A stretch of 64,000 bases of DNA from Alkalibacterium sp049389645 (lineage in GTDB: Bacteria; Bacillota; Bacilli; Lactobacillales; Carnobacteriaceae_A), in assembly GCF_049389645.1 (NCBI RefSeq), contig NZ_CP186540.1, forward strand, positions 1,302,001 through 1,366,000, given 5' to 3'. This document shows positions 37,858 through 48,822 of the stretch, piece by piece (positions within the stretch are counted from its first letter, which is position 1; each line of letters starts with the position of its first letter). The position numbers were made by a program, and so were the translations under genes. A model generated the notes under the pieces. It ran no database searches, was not told the DNA's origin, and worked only from the letters and a program-made list of their open reading frames with translations.

Positions 37858-40800
37858 TTGGCAGGCCAAAATGTGAAATACGGCAAGCACCGTACACGTA
37901 GAAGTTATTCACGAATAAGTGAAGTATTAGAACTTCCAAACTTAATTGAAATTCAAACTAATTCATATGATTGGTTCCTAAAACAAGGACTTAAGGATAT
38001 GTTTAAAGATATCTCTCCTGTGGAAGACTTTTCTGGAAATCTAGCGTTAGATTTTACGGACTATAAATTCCAGGAACCAAAATATACTACAGACGAAGCA
38101 AGACAACACGATGCAAATTATTCGGCACCTTTGTATGTAAAGTTACGTTTAATGGTCAAAGATACAGGAGAAGTAAAAGAGCAAGAAGTGTTCTTTGGTG
38201 ACTTCCCATTGATGACTGAAGAAGGAACGTTTATTATCAACGGTTCTGAACGTGTTATCGTTTCGCAACTTGTTCGTTCGCCAGGTGTATACTTTCATCC
38301 GAAAGTTGAAAAGAATGGAATGGAAGGGTTCGGTTCAACCGTCATACCTAACCGAGGCGCTTGGCTAGAATATGAAACGGATTCTAAAGGGTTATCCAAT
38401 GTACGTATCGACCGTACACGCAAGATCCCTTTGAGTGTACTTGTTCGTGCACTAGGTTTCGGATCAGATGATGAAATCTTGGATATCTTTGGAGAAAATG
38501 AAAGCCTGTCTGCAACGCTGGAAAAAGATATTCATAAAAATAATTCTGATTCTCGCGTCGAAGAGGCATTGAAAGATTTGTATGAACGTCTACGTCCGGG
38601 AGAACCCAAAACGGCAGATTCTTCACGTAGCTTACTGACCACCCGTTTCTTTGATCCTAAGCGTTATGACTTAGCGCGTGTTGGTCGTTATAAAATGAAT
38701 AAAAAACTGGACTTAAAAATTCGTTTAATGGGGCTTACTTTAGCAGAATCTCTTGTAGATGGTGAAACAGGCGAGTTACTGGCTAAAGAAGGAACTGTTA
38801 TTACGCGTGAACTCATGAACGAATTAGGTCCGCGTATTGATAACGGATTGAATCATGTCACGCTCCATCCTTCAGATGATGGTGTTGTGCCAGAACCAAT
38901 CGAAATTCAAATGTTTAAAGTCTATTCCCCAAGTGATAATATACGTGTCGTTCATGTCATCGGAAATGCTTATCCGGATAGAGAAATGAAATACATCATC
39001 CCGGCCGATATGATTGCGTCAATGAACTACTTCTTCAATTTACAAGAAGGTATTGGCGAAACAGATGACATCGACCACTTAGGAAACAGACGTATCCGTT
39101 CGGTTGGAGAGTTATTACAAAACCAGTTCCGTATCGGTCTATCTCGTATGGAACGTGTGGTACGTGAGCGTATGTCTATTCAAGACACGTCAACGACGAC
39201 ACCACAACAATTAGTAAACATTCGTCCAGTTGTTGCGTCGATCAAGGAATTCTTTGGTTCGTCTCAACTGTCTCAGTTTATGGATCAAACGAACCCACTA
39301 GGTGAGTTGACCCACAAACGACGTCTATCTGCTTTAGGACCCGGTGGATTAACACGTGACCGTGCTGGTTATGAAGTACGAGACGTCCACTATTCTCACT
39401 ATGGCCGCATGTGTCCGATCGAAACGCCTGAGGGACCAAACATCGGGTTGATCAACAGTTTATCAACGTATGCAAAAATTAATGAATTTGGTTTTATCGA
39501 AACTCCTTACCGTAAAGTAGATAAGAAGACCGGTCGAGTGACGGATAAAATCGATTATTTAACTGCAGATGTAGAGGACTTATATGTGGTAGCCCAAGCG
39601 AATGCACCTTTAAATGAAGATGGGTCATTTGTTAATGATCTAGTATTAGCGCGAACAAAAGATAACAACGAAGAATTAGAAGTATCCAAAGTAGATTACA
39701 TGGATGTATCACCTAAACAGGTTGTTTCTGTAGCGACGGCAAGTATTCCGTTCTTGGAAAACGATGACTCCAACCGTGCGTTAATGGGTGCAAACATGCA
39801 GCGTCAAGCGGTTCCTTTGATTCAACCAGAAGGACCACTCGTAGGAACAGGGATTGAATTTACGGCGGCACGAGATTCTGGTGCGGCAGTGATTGCTAAA
39901 AATTCAGGTAAAGTAGAATATGTGGATGCAAGAACAATCCGTGTCAGACGTGAAGACGGTACTTTAGATAAATATCAATTAGCTAAATTTAAACGATCAA
40001 ATGCTGGAACTTCATACAATCAACGTGCTTTAGCACGTCATGGTGATGTTGTTGATAAAGGGGATATCTTAGCAGATGGTCCTTCCATGGAAAATGGCGA
40101 AATGGCTATTGGACGTAACCCCCTGATTGCCTTTACAACATTCGATGGATACAACTTTGAAGATGCGATAATCATGAGTGAACGTTTAGTCAAAGATGAC
40201 GTGTATACTTCGATCCATATAGAAGAACATGAATCAGAAGCGAGAGATACAAAATTAGGACCCGAAGAAATCACTCGAGAACTGCCTAATGTGGGTGACG
40301 ATGCGCTTAAGAACTTAGACGATCGCGGCATCATCCGTATCGGGGCAGAAGTACACGATGGTGATATCCTGGTCGGTAAAGTAACACCTAAAGGCGTATC
40401 AGAACTATCTGCAGAAGAAAAACTGCTGCATGCTATTTTCGGTGAAAAAGCGCGTGAAGTAAGAGATACGTCTCTGCGTGTTTCACACGGTAGCGGGGGT
40501 ATTGTTCATGACGTGAAAATCTTTACACGTGAATCCGGGGACGAATTATCTCCTGGAGTGAACTATCTCGTTCGTGTATTCATCGTTCAAAAACGTAAAA
40601 TCAACGTTGGTGACAAGCTTGCTGGACGTCACGGTAATAAGGGTGTTGTATCCTTGATTTTACCTGAGGAAGATATGCCGTTCATGCCAGATGGCACACC
40701 TGTCGATATTATGTTGAACCCACTTGGCGTGCCTTCACGTATGAATATCGGACAAGTACTCGAGCTTCATATGGGGATGGCTGCACGTAAATTAGGTATT

Positions 40801-41460
40801 CATGTCGCTACGCCAGTATTTGATGGGGCATCAGATCAAGAAGTCTGGGATATCATTAAAGAAGCGGGCATGGATGAAGACGCCAAAACAGTGCTGATCG
40901 ATGGCCGTACAGGCGAACCGTTTGATAACAGAATATCTGTCGGAGTCATGTACTATATCAAGTTGGCGCACATGGTCGACGATAAACTGCATGCACGTTC
41001 CACTGGACCATATTCACTCGTTACGCAACAACCACTTGGTGGTAAAGCGCAATTTGGTGGACAACGTTTTGGTGAGATGGAAGTTTGGGCTCTTGAAGCA
41101 TATGGAGCAGCGTATACCTTGCAAGAAATTCTGACGTATAAATCCGATGACGTTGTTGGTCGTGTGAAAACATACGAAGCCATTGTCAAAGGTGAAACCA
41201 TTCCTAAACCGGGCGTTCCAGAATCCTTCCGTGTTCTTGTCAAAGAGCTTCAATCATTAGGATTAGACCTGAAAGTCTTAGATATAAATAAAGAAGCAAT
41301 CAATTTAGAAGATTCTGATGAAGATGATGATTTTGGAAACATTGACTCTTTGGAAAAAATGAAAAAAGAACAAGATGAAAAACGTGCAGAAGAAGCTAAG
41401 AAAAAAGCTGAAGAAGAAACCGCACGTGCCGAACTAGAACAGCAACAAGAGCAAGAGTGA
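37858..41460 (+). CDS. rpoB: RNA polymerase subunit beta
   Basis: 1200 aa. Landmarks are SEVLELPNLIEIQTNSYDWF at the N-terminus, the rifampicin region (QFMDQTNPLGELTHKRRLSA near 472-492, all wild type, predicting sensitivity), GRMCPIETPEGPNIGLINSL, and KLAGRHGNKGVVS near 923. The last 55 residues form a charged, Glu/Lys-rich tail, probably coiled coil. I start at TTG 37858 (MAGQNVKYGKH), 8 nt after AAGGGG, where homologues begin. The frame is open from a GTG three codons earlier, which overlaps the ribosome site. rpoC follows after 122 bp. Confidence 0.97.
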   Translation: MAGQNVKYGKHRTRRSYSRISEVLELPNLIEIQTNSYDWFLKQGLKDMFKDISPVEDFSGNLALDFTDYKFQEPKYTTDEARQHDANYSAPLYVKLRLMVKDTGEVKEQEVFFGDFPLMTEEGTFIINGSERVIVSQLVRSPGVYFHPKVEKNGMEGFGSTVIPNRGAWLEYETDSKGLSNVRIDRTRKIPLSVLVRALGFGSDDEILDIFGENESLSATLEKDIHKNNSDSRVEEALKDLYERLRPGEPKTADSSRSLLTTRFFDPKRYDLARVGRYKMNKKLDLKIRLMGLTLAESLVDGETGELLAKEGTVITRELMNELGPRIDNGLNHVTLHPSDDGVVPEPIEIQMFKVYSPSDNIRVVHVIGNAYPDREMKYIIPADMIASMNYFFNLQEGIGETDDIDHLGNRRIRSVGELLQNQFRIGLSRMERVVRERMSIQDTSTTTPQQLVNIRPVVASIKEFFGSSQLSQFMDQTNPLGELTHKRRLSALGPGGLTRDRAGYEVRDVHYSHYGRMCPIETPEGPNIGLINSLSTYAKINEFGFIETPYRKVDKKTGRVTDKIDYLTADVEDLYVVAQANAPLNEDGSFVNDLVLARTKDNNEELEVSKVDYMDVSPKQVVSVATASIPFLENDDSNRALMGANMQRQAVPLIQPEGPLVGTGIEFTAARDSGAAVIAKNSGKVEYVDARTIRVRREDGTLDKYQLAKFKRSNAGTSYNQRALARHGDVVDKGDILADGPSMENGEMAIGRNPLIAFTTFDGYNFEDAIIMSERLVKDDVYTSIHIEEHESEARDTKLGPEEITRELPNVGDDALKNLDDRGIIRIGAEVHDGDILVGKVTPKGVSELSAEEKLLHAIFGEKAREVRDTSLRVSHGSGGIVHDVKIFTRESGDELSPGVNYLVRVFIVQKRKINVGDKLAGRHGNKGVVSLILPEEDMPFMPDGTPVDIMLNPLGVPSRMNIGQVLELHMGMAARKLGIHVATPVFDGASDQEVWDIIKEAGMDEDAKTVLIDGRTGEPFDNRISVGVMYYIKLAHMVDDKLHARSTGPYSLVTQQPLGGKAQFGGQRFGEMEVWALEAYGAAYTLQEILTYKSDDVVGRVKTYEAIVKGETIPKPGVPESFRVLVKELQSLGLDLKVLDINKEAINLEDSDEDDDFGNIDSLEKMKKEQDEKRAEEAKKKAEEETARAELEQQQEQE

Positions 41461-41582
41461 AAAATGTAGCCTAAACGAGAGTGCGGTCGAATGATCGGCT
41501 CTCGATCAGTTACATGAAAATGAGTAATAGAAACGTGAAGCAATAGGGCAGCTTCATAATCTACAAAAGGGAGGTAGCCCCT

Positions 41583-44500
41583 TTGATCGATGTAAATAAA
41601 TTTGAAAGTATCCAGATTGGATTGGCTTCACCAGACAAGATCCGTAGTTGGTCTTATGGAGAAGTTAAAAAACCAGAAACAATTAATTACCGAACATTGA
41701 AACCAGAAAGAGATGGCTTATTCTGTGAAAGAATATTTGGACCATCAAAAGACTACGAATGTGCGTGCGGTAAGTACAAACGTGTTCATTATAAAGGCAT
41801 TGTTTGTGACCGTTGTGGAGTCGAAGTAACAAAATCTAAAGTCCGAAGAGAACGTATGGGACATATAGAACTAGCGGCACCAGTCACACATATCTGGTAT
41901 TTTAAAGGGATTCCAAGTCGTATGGGTCTGATTTTAGACATGTCACCACGCGCGCTGGAAGAAATCATTTATTTTGCTTCTTACGTTGTCATCGATCCAG
42001 GTGATACACCACTCGAGAGAAAACAATTAATGACAGAAAGAGAATACCGTGAGCGTCGTGCACAATATGGAAAATCTTTCCAAGCTGATATTGGTGCCGA
42101 AGCCATTAAGTCATTATTAAACAATGTAGATTTAGTAGAAGAAGCCAAAGAGCTGAAAGAATTGCTTCAAACGGCTTCCGGTCAAAAACGCACACGTGCG
42201 ATTCGTCGTTTAGACATTCTGGAAGCATTTAGAAATTCAGGGAACGATCCGTCATGGATGGTTATGGACGTTGTACCAATCATCCCGCCTGAAATCAGAC
42301 CGATGGTTCAACTCGAAGGTGGACGCTTCGCAACAAGTGACTTGAATGATCTTTATCGTCGAGTCATTAACCGTAACAACCGTTTGAAACGTTTATTAGA
42401 TTTAAATGCACCGCATATCATTGTTCAAAACGAAAAACGTATGCTGCAGGAAGCGGTCGACGCATTAGTTGATAATGGTCGTCGTGGGCGTGCAGTAACT
42501 GGACCAGGTAACCGTCCACTTAAATCGTTGTCTCATATGTTGAAAGGGAAACAAGGACGTTTCCGTCAAAACTTATTGGGTAAACGTGTAGACTATTCTG
42601 GCCGATCAGTTATCGTAGTTGGACCAACCTTGAAAATGTATCAGTGTGGTCTGCCGAAAGAAATGGCAATAGAACTGTTCAAACCTTTTGTTATGCGTGA
42701 GTTAGTTGTAAGAGAAATTGCAAATAACATTAAAAATGCTAAGCGAAAAGTGGAACGCATGGATGAAGAAGTCTGGGCAGTCTTACAGGACGTTATTCGT
42801 GAACATCCCGTTCTTCTAAACCGCGCACCTACATTACACCGTTTGGGTATTCAGGCGTTTGAACCGATTCTTGTCGAAGGTAAAGCAATCCGTCTTCACC
42901 CGCTAGTCTGTGAAGCCTATAATGCCGATTTCGATGGAGACCAAATGGCTGTTCACGTTCCTTTAAGTGATGAAGCGCAGGCAGAAGCACGTATTCTGAT
43001 GCTTGGTGCTCAAAACATCTTGAACCCTAAAGATGGTAAACCCGTTGTAACGCCTTCACAGGACATGGTTTTAGGAAACTATTACCTGACTATGGAAGTG
43101 GACGGAAAAATCGGAGAAGGAATGGTATTCTCGAGTACTGCTGAAGCTGTTCAAGCTTATCAAACTGGCTATGTTCACTTGCATACACGCGTTGCGGTAC
43201 ATGCGTCATCATTAACGGGTAAACCATTCACAGATTACCAAAAAGACCAATTCTTGATTACAACAGTCGGGAAATTGATTTTCAACGAAATTATGCCTAA
43301 AGAATTCGCATATTTAAATGAACCAACGATGGAAAACCTTGAGGAAAAAACACCTGATAAATATTTTGTCCCTTATGGTACAGATATCAGAAAACATATC
43401 ACCGAGATGCCACTAGTTGTTCCATTTAAAAAGAAAAACTTAAGTAATATCATTGCTGAGGTCTTTAAACAGTTCCAAGTAACTGAAACATCTAAAATGC
43501 TTGATAAGATGAAAAACTTAGGCTATAAATATTCGACGAAATCCGGTATCACAGTTGGGATCGCCGACATTTCTCACTTGGAAGAAAAAGAAGAAATCTT
43601 AGAGAAGGCGCATAAGCAAGTAGAGCGTATCAATGCGTCACATCGTCGTGGTTTAATTACTGAAGAAGAACGTTATACTTCTATCATTGAAGTATGGACG
43701 AAAACAAAAGATACGATTCAAGCGCACTTAATGACCACTTTAGATAATCACAACAACATCTTCATGATGAGTGATTCCGGAGCGCGTGGTAATATCTCTA
43801 ACTTTACACAGTTAGCAGGAATGCGTGGATTGATGGCTGCTCCAAGTGGACGAATCATGGAACTGCCGATCACATCGAACTTCCGAGAAGGCTTATCCGT
43901 TTTGGAAATGTTTATCTCAACTCACGGAGCTCGTAAAGGTATGACTGATACAGCGCTTAAAACAGCTGACTCAGGTTATCTTACACGTCGTTTGGTTGAC
44001 GTAGCACAAGACGTTATTATTCGTAATGAAGATTGTGGGACGAAACGTGGTTTAGTTGTTGAAGCGATTCGTGACGGCAATGAAATCATTGAGCCGCTAG
44101 AAGAACGTATCAGCGGAAGACATGCACGTAAAACAGTGTTACATCCTAAAACGGGTGAAGTTATGGTTTCTGAAAACGACTTGATCACTGAAGGTTTGTC
44201 TAGAGCGATCGTTGAAGCAGGAATTGAACAAGTAACCATTCGTTCAGCCTTTACATGTAACGCTAAACATGGTGTATGTAAAAAATGTTATGGTCGTAAC
44301 TTAGCAACGGGACGCACAGTAGAAGTTGGAGAAGCAGTCGGAACCATCGCTGCCCAGTCTATCGGCGAACCAGGCACGCAGTTAACTATGCGTACGTTCC
44401 ATACCGGGGGAGTTGCCGGTGATGATATCACTCAAGGTCTTCCTCGTGTTCAAGAGATATTTGAAGCAAGACATCCTAAAGGGCAAGCTGTCATTACGGA

Positions 44501-45218
44501 AGTAACGGGCGAGATTATCTCGATCGATGAAAAACAGGGTGAGAGAACGAAAGAAATCACAGTTAAAGGTGCAACAGATACACGAACGTATACCGTGCCA
44601 AGTAATGCACGTATGCGTATCAAAGAAGGCAGCTTCATTGAACGTGGCGATGCCTTTAACGAAGGTTCGATCGATCCAAAACAATTGCTCGCAGTTAGTG
44701 ATGTTCTTAAATTACAAAACTACTTGCTTAAAGAAGTTCAATACGCTTACCGTAGTCAAGGGGTAGAAATTGGCGATAAACATATCGAAGTAATGGTTCG
44801 CCAAATGCTGCAAAAAGTTCGTGTTCTCGATCCGGGGAATACAAACATCTTGCCAGGTAGCCTAATCGATATAGACGACTTTAAACAAGCAAACAAAGAA
44901 ACGTTATTGTCAGGCGGACTTCCTGCCACAGCACGTTCAGTATTATTAGGTATTACTAAAGCATCACTTGAAACAAACAGCTTCTTATCTGCCGCATCCT
45001 TCCAGGAAACGACACGTATCCTGACAGATGCTGCAATCAGAGGGAAAAATGATCCACTCATCGGCTTGAAAGAAAATGTTATTATAGGTAAATCTATTCC
45101 AGCTGGAACAGGTATGAAAGTCTATAATGATATGAAGCCTAAAGAAGTGGGCGTAGTCAGCGAAAACGTTTATAGTATCAATGACGAAAAAACGCCGACA
45201 AAAAACACAGAAAAATAA
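41583..45218 (+). CDS. rpoC: RNA polymerase subunit beta'
   Basis: 1211 aa. An N-terminal zinc site with CAC and CDRC (near 60-78), the catalytic NADFDGDQMAVH (near 447-458, three Asp bind magnesium), the bridge helix and trigger loop around GLMAAPSGRIMELPI and TADSGYLTRRLVDV (near 800), and a second zinc site (CGTKRG, CKKCYG). The start is TTG, 8 nt after GGGAGG; an in-frame ATG is not available nearby. rpoB and rpoC thus both begin at TTG. A terminator hairpin follows. Confidence 0.97.
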   Translation: MIDVNKFESIQIGLASPDKIRSWSYGEVKKPETINYRTLKPERDGLFCERIFGPSKDYECACGKYKRVHYKGIVCDRCGVEVTKSKVRRERMGHIELAAPVTHIWYFKGIPSRMGLILDMSPRALEEIIYFASYVVIDPGDTPLERKQLMTEREYRERRAQYGKSFQADIGAEAIKSLLNNVDLVEEAKELKELLQTASGQKRTRAIRRLDILEAFRNSGNDPSWMVMDVVPIIPPEIRPMVQLEGGRFATSDLNDLYRRVINRNNRLKRLLDLNAPHIIVQNEKRMLQEAVDALVDNGRRGRAVTGPGNRPLKSLSHMLKGKQGRFRQNLLGKRVDYSGRSVIVVGPTLKMYQCGLPKEMAIELFKPFVMRELVVREIANNIKNAKRKVERMDEEVWAVLQDVIREHPVLLNRAPTLHRLGIQAFEPILVEGKAIRLHPLVCEAYNADFDGDQMAVHVPLSDEAQAEARILMLGAQNILNPKDGKPVVTPSQDMVLGNYYLTMEVDGKIGEGMVFSSTAEAVQAYQTGYVHLHTRVAVHASSLTGKPFTDYQKDQFLITTVGKLIFNEIMPKEFAYLNEPTMENLEEKTPDKYFVPYGTDIRKHITEMPLVVPFKKKNLSNIIAEVFKQFQVTETSKMLDKMKNLGYKYSTKSGITVGIADISHLEEKEEILEKAHKQVERINASHRRGLITEEERYTSIIEVWTKTKDTIQAHLMTTLDNHNNIFMMSDSGARGNISNFTQLAGMRGLMAAPSGRIMELPITSNFREGLSVLEMFISTHGARKGMTDTALKTADSGYLTRRLVDVAQDVIIRNEDCGTKRGLVVEAIRDGNEIIEPLEERISGRHARKTVLHPKTGEVMVSENDLITEGLSRAIVEAGIEQVTIRSAFTCNAKHGVCKKCYGRNLATGRTVEVGEAVGTIAAQSIGEPGTQLTMRTFHTGGVAGDDITQGLPRVQEIFEARHPKGQAVITEVTGEIISIDEKQGERTKEITVKGATDTRTYTVPSNARMRIKEGSFIERGDAFNEGSIDPKQLLAVSDVLKLQNYLLKEVQYAYRSQGVEIGDKHIEVMVRQMLQKVRVLDPGNTNILPGSLIDIDDFKQANKETLLSGGLPATARSVLLGITKASLETNSFLSAASFQETTRILTDAAIRGKNDPLIGLKENVIIGKSIPAGTGMKVYNDMKPKEVGVVSENVYSINDEKTPTKNTEK

Positions 45219-45227
45219 AAAGTGATT

Positions 45228-45272
45228 AGGAGACAGAGCAGCCATCGCTGCTCTGTCACTCCTGTTATTTTT
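45228..45272 (+). terminator. Terminator after rpoC
   Basis: AGGAG and CAGAGCAG pair with CTGCTCTG and CTCCT (45228-45263), followed by a moderate T-run. It separates rpoBC from the str operon. Confidence 0.75.
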
Positions 45273-45292
45273 GGAAAAAACAAAAGAAGCTA

Positions 45293-45321
45293 TTGACACT
45301 CTAATTCTCACGTGATATTAT
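45293..45321 (+). promoter_or_regulatory. str operon promoter (rpsL-rpsG-fusA)
   Basis: Perfect TTGACA (45293-45298), a 17-bp spacer and TATTAT (45316-45321). Confidence 0.82.
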
Positions 45322-45329
45322 GTTATATG

Positions 45330-45540
45330 TGCTTTTGTGTAGAGATTCCTGTCCAAGTTTTGTCTAATTCGTAAGAGTTAAAACCATTCTGACTGGCGCG
45401 CAAGAGCCGCATATAACCATATATTATGGTAGTTTATATGAAAGTTGATTGAACCGCATAATATGCGATTATTCTTTTTTGCTTTTTAATGAACCGCCTG
45501 GTAGTGTGGGTCTAGAAATAAAAATAGAAAGTTAGTACTA
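45330..45540 (+). promoter_or_regulatory. str operon leader with hairpins
   Basis: About 230 nt untranslated. A CATATAACCATA/TATGGTAGTTTATATG stem-loop (around 45410-45440) is followed by CGCAT/ATGCG (45455-45467) and a T-rich tail that could act as a weak terminator. A role in S7-mediated or other control is possible but not shown. No reading frame with a ribosome site was found. Confidence 0.35.
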
Positions 45541-45560
45541 GTGAAGGGAGGAAACATGAA

Positions 45561-45974
45561 ATGCCTACAATGAATCAATTAATCCGTAAACCTCGTAAAT
45601 CAAAAGCTAGAAAATCTGAAGCACCAGCTATGAATAGAGGGTATAACACTCAGAAACGTAAACAAACAATGGTATATTCTCCACAAAAACGTGGTGTTTG
45701 TACACGTGTTGGAACAATGACTCCTAAAAAACCTAACTCAGCGTTACGTAAATATGCACGTGTTCGTTTATCTAACATGATGGAAGTTACTGCGTATATT
45801 CCAGGTGAAGGACATAACTTGCAAGAACACAGCGTGGTACTTATCCGTGGAGGTAAAGTAAAAGACTTACCGGGTGTACGTTATCACGTCATTCGTGGTG
45901 CTCTTGATACTGCTGGAGTTGCCGACCGTAAACAAAGCCGTTCTAAATACGGTACAAAACGAGCAAAAAAATAA
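45561..45974 (+). CDS. rpsL: 30S ribosomal protein S12
   Basis: 137 aa. Decoding-centre protein. Lysines of TPKKPNSALRK (near 54-64) and GKVKDLPGVRYH (near 98-109) are wild type, which predicts streptomycin sensitivity. GGGAGG lies upstream of the ATG; another ATG four bases earlier is out of frame. First gene of the str operon. Confidence 0.97.
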   Translation: MPTMNQLIRKPRKSKARKSEAPAMNRGYNTQKRKQTMVYSPQKRGVCTRVGTMTPKKPNSALRKYARVRLSNMMEVTAYIPGEGHNLQEHSVVLIRGGKVKDLPGVRYHVIRGALDTAGVADRKQSRSKYGTKRAKK

Positions 45975-46068
45975 TAAAAATGCACAGTTTATGATTAAGC
46001 TGACATTAACTTGTAAAAAAATCAACTAAAAACTATAAAAATACTATCTCTTGAAAGGAGGAATTTGA

Positions 46069-46539
46069 ATGCCTCGTAAAGGTCCTGTTGCAAAACGTGA
46101 TGTATTACCAGATCCAATGTACAATAGTAAATTGGTATCTCGTTTAATTAACCGCTTGATGGTTGATGGTAAACGTGGTAAAGCATCTTCAATTTTGTAT
46201 GACGCATTTGATATAATTAAAGAACAAACGGGTAATGACCCAATTGAAGTGTTTGAACAAGCACTAAAAAACATCATGCCTGTATTAGAAGTTAAAGCAC
46301 GTCGTGTAGGAGGTTCTAACTACCAAGTACCTGTAGAAGTACGTCCAGATCGTCGTACAACTTTAGCGTTACGCTGGTTAGTTAACTATGCACGTCTCCG
46401 TGGTGAAAACACAATGGTTGAGCGCTTAGCTAAAGAAATCATGGATGCAGCAAACAACACTGGTGCTGCTGTCCGTAAACGTGAAGAAATCCACCGTATG
46501 GCAGAAGCGAACAAAGCGTTTGCTCATTACCGTTGGTAA
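46069..46539 (+). CDS. rpsG: 30S ribosomal protein S7
   Basis: 156 aa. MPRKGPVAKRDVLPDP start, LEVKARRVGGSNYQVPVEV (near 73-91) and RKREEIHRMAEANKAFAHYRW at the C-terminus are S7 hallmarks. It starts assembly of the 16S head domain and, in E. coli, represses the str operon. GGAGG lies 7 nt upstream of the ATG. Confidence 0.97.
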   Translation: MPRKGPVAKRDVLPDPMYNSKLVSRLINRLMVDGKRGKASSILYDAFDIIKEQTGNDPIEVFEQALKNIMPVLEVKARRVGGSNYQVPVEVRPDRRTTLALRWLVNYARLRGENTMVERLAKEIMDAANNTGAAVRKREEIHRMAEANKAFAHYRW

Positions 46540-46656
46540 GATGATTCTTTCTGGATTTCTATCTGATAGAAATCCGGTCAAAGATTATCATTGCGATACT
46601 ATTTCCGGCTTCATCAAGTATGAAGCAAAATTTATTTAAGAGAGGTGTAATGATTA

Positions 46657-48744
46657 GTGGCCAATAGAAAATTTCCTCTACAACAAACGCGTAATATTGG
46701 AATCATGGCGCATATCGATGCTGGTAAAACAACAACGACTGAGCGTATCCTTTATTACACTGGCCGAATCCACAAAATTGGTGAGACTCACGAAGGTGCG
46801 TCACAAATGGACTGGATGGCGCAAGAGCAAGAACGTGGTATTACAATCACTTCAGCTGCTACAACAGCTCAATGGAATGACCACCGTGTAAACATCATCG
46901 ATACTCCAGGACACGTAGACTTCACAGTTGAAGTTGAACGTTCACTCCGTGTATTAGATGGAGCGGTAGCTGTACTAGATGCACAGTCTGGTGTGGAACC
47001 ACAAACAGAAACAGTATGGCGTCAAGCAACAACTTATGGCGTACCACGTATTGTTTTCGTAAACAAAATGGATAAAATTGGCGCAAACTTCTTGTATTCA
47101 AACGAAACATTGCATGATCGTTTACAAGCCAATGCACATCCTATCCAATTACCAATTGGTGCTGAAGATGATTTCAAAGGTATTATCGACTTAGTTGAAA
47201 TGAAAGCTTTCATGTATTCAAACGACTTGGGAACTGATATTGAAGAAGTCGAAATTCCTGAAGATATGATTGAATTAGCTCAAGAATGGCGCACTAAATT
47301 AATTGAAGGCGTTGCTGAAATGGACGAAGAGTTCATGATGCGATATCTTGAAGGAGAAGAAATCTCTATAGCACAATTAAAAGAAGGAATCCGAACAGCA
47401 ACGTTAACGGTAGAATTTTACCCTGTACTTGTCGGTTCTGCTTTTAAAAACAAAGGGGTTCAATTACTTCTCGATGCAGTCGTCGATTACTTGCCGTCAC
47501 CATTAGATGTTCGTGCCATTGTTGGGCATGAACAAAGAGATCCAGAAGCTGAAGTTAAAATTCAAGCGGGCGATGAGCAACCATTTGCTGCTTTAGCCTT
47601 TAAAGTTATGACAGACCCTTATGTTGGTCGTTTAACTTTCTTCCGTGTATACTCAGGGAAGTTGGAATCAGGTTCTTATATCTTGAATGCAACTAAAGAT
47701 TCCCGTGAACGTGTTGGACGTATTTTACAAATGCACGCGAACTCTCGTCAAGAGATTCCAGAAGTATTCTCTGGTGACATCGCAGCTGCAGTTGGACTAA
47801 AAGATACATCAACTGGTGACACACTATGTGACCTAGAACATCCTGTAATTTTAGAATCTATGGTATTCCCTGAGCCAGTTATTCAAGTGGCCATCGAACC
47901 TAAATCTAAAGCTGACCAGGATAAAATGGGAATGGCTCTCCAAAAATTAGCTGAAGAAGATCCTACTTTCCGTGCTGAAACAGATCAGGAAACAGGTGAA
48001 GTAATCATTGCTGGTATGGGTGAGTTACACTTAGACATCATCGTTGACCGTATGAAACGTGAATTCAAAGTTGAAGCTAACGTTGGAGCACCACAAGTTT
48101 CTTACCGTGAAACATTCACTAAACAAGTTGAGTCTGAAGGTAAATTTGTTCGTCAATCTGGTGGTAAAGGTCAATACGGTCACGTATGGATCGAATTCAC
48201 TCCAGGTGAAGAAGGTTCAGGCTTTGAATTTGAAGATGCTGTTGTTGGTGGGGTTGTTCCTCGTGAATATATTCCAGCAGTTAAAGCTGGTTTAGAAGCG
48301 TCACTTGCCAATGGTGTCTTAGCGGGCTATCCATTAGTTGACTTTAAAGCTAAACTTTATGACGGTTCTTACCACGATGTCGACTCAAATGAGACTGCAT
48401 TTAAAGTAGCTGCGTCATTAGCACTAAAAAATGCTGCTAAAAGAGCTGGCGCTGTTATCCTTGAACCTCTTATGGCTGTTGAAATTACAGTTCCAGAAGA
48501 CTACATGGGTGATATCATGGGTCATATCTCTGCACGTCGAGGAAACATCGAAGGTTCTACTCAACGTGGAAACGCAGTAATCGTTAAAGGATTCATTCCT
48601 TTATCTGAAATGTTTGGTTACGCAACTTCATTACGTTCTGCAACACAAGGTCGTGGAACGTTCACAATGCAATTTGACCACTATGAACAAGTGCCTAAGA
48701 GCATTGCAGAAGAAATTATCAAGAAAAATGGTGGAGAAGCTTAA
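46657..48744 (+). CDS. fusA: Elongation factor G
   Basis: 695 aa. G1 AHIDAGKTTTTE (near 18-29), DTPGHVDFTVEVE (near 82), NKMDKIG (near 137) and then domains II-V with GGKGQYGHV and SARRGNIEG near 630. It drives ribosomal translocation. The start is GTG at 46657 with AGAGGTG about 8 nt upstream; downstream methionines lie inside the G domain. It is the third str-operon gene; tuf follows with its own promoter. Confidence 0.97.
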   Translation: MANRKFPLQQTRNIGIMAHIDAGKTTTTERILYYTGRIHKIGETHEGASQMDWMAQEQERGITITSAATTAQWNDHRVNIIDTPGHVDFTVEVERSLRVLDGAVAVLDAQSGVEPQTETVWRQATTYGVPRIVFVNKMDKIGANFLYSNETLHDRLQANAHPIQLPIGAEDDFKGIIDLVEMKAFMYSNDLGTDIEEVEIPEDMIELAQEWRTKLIEGVAEMDEEFMMRYLEGEEISIAQLKEGIRTATLTVEFYPVLVGSAFKNKGVQLLLDAVVDYLPSPLDVRAIVGHEQRDPEAEVKIQAGDEQPFAALAFKVMTDPYVGRLTFFRVYSGKLESGSYILNATKDSRERVGRILQMHANSRQEIPEVFSGDIAAAVGLKDTSTGDTLCDLEHPVILESMVFPEPVIQVAIEPKSKADQDKMGMALQKLAEEDPTFRAETDQETGEVIIAGMGELHLDIIVDRMKREFKVEANVGAPQVSYRETFTKQVESEGKFVRQSGGKGQYGHVWIEFTPGEEGSGFEFEDAVVGGVVPREYIPAVKAGLEASLANGVLAGYPLVDFKAKLYDGSYHDVDSNETAFKVAASLALKNAAKRAGAVILEPLMAVEITVPEDYMGDIMGHISARRGNIEGSTQRGNAVIVKGFIPLSEMFGYATSLRSATQGRGTFTMQFDHYEQVPKSIAEEIIKKNGGEA

Positions 48745-48822
48745 TTTAGGGTCAAACCTAAGAGCTGCAATATAGCACCCCTGATATCGTTAAGATGTTT
48801 GAGTGTGCATTCACTATAATCA

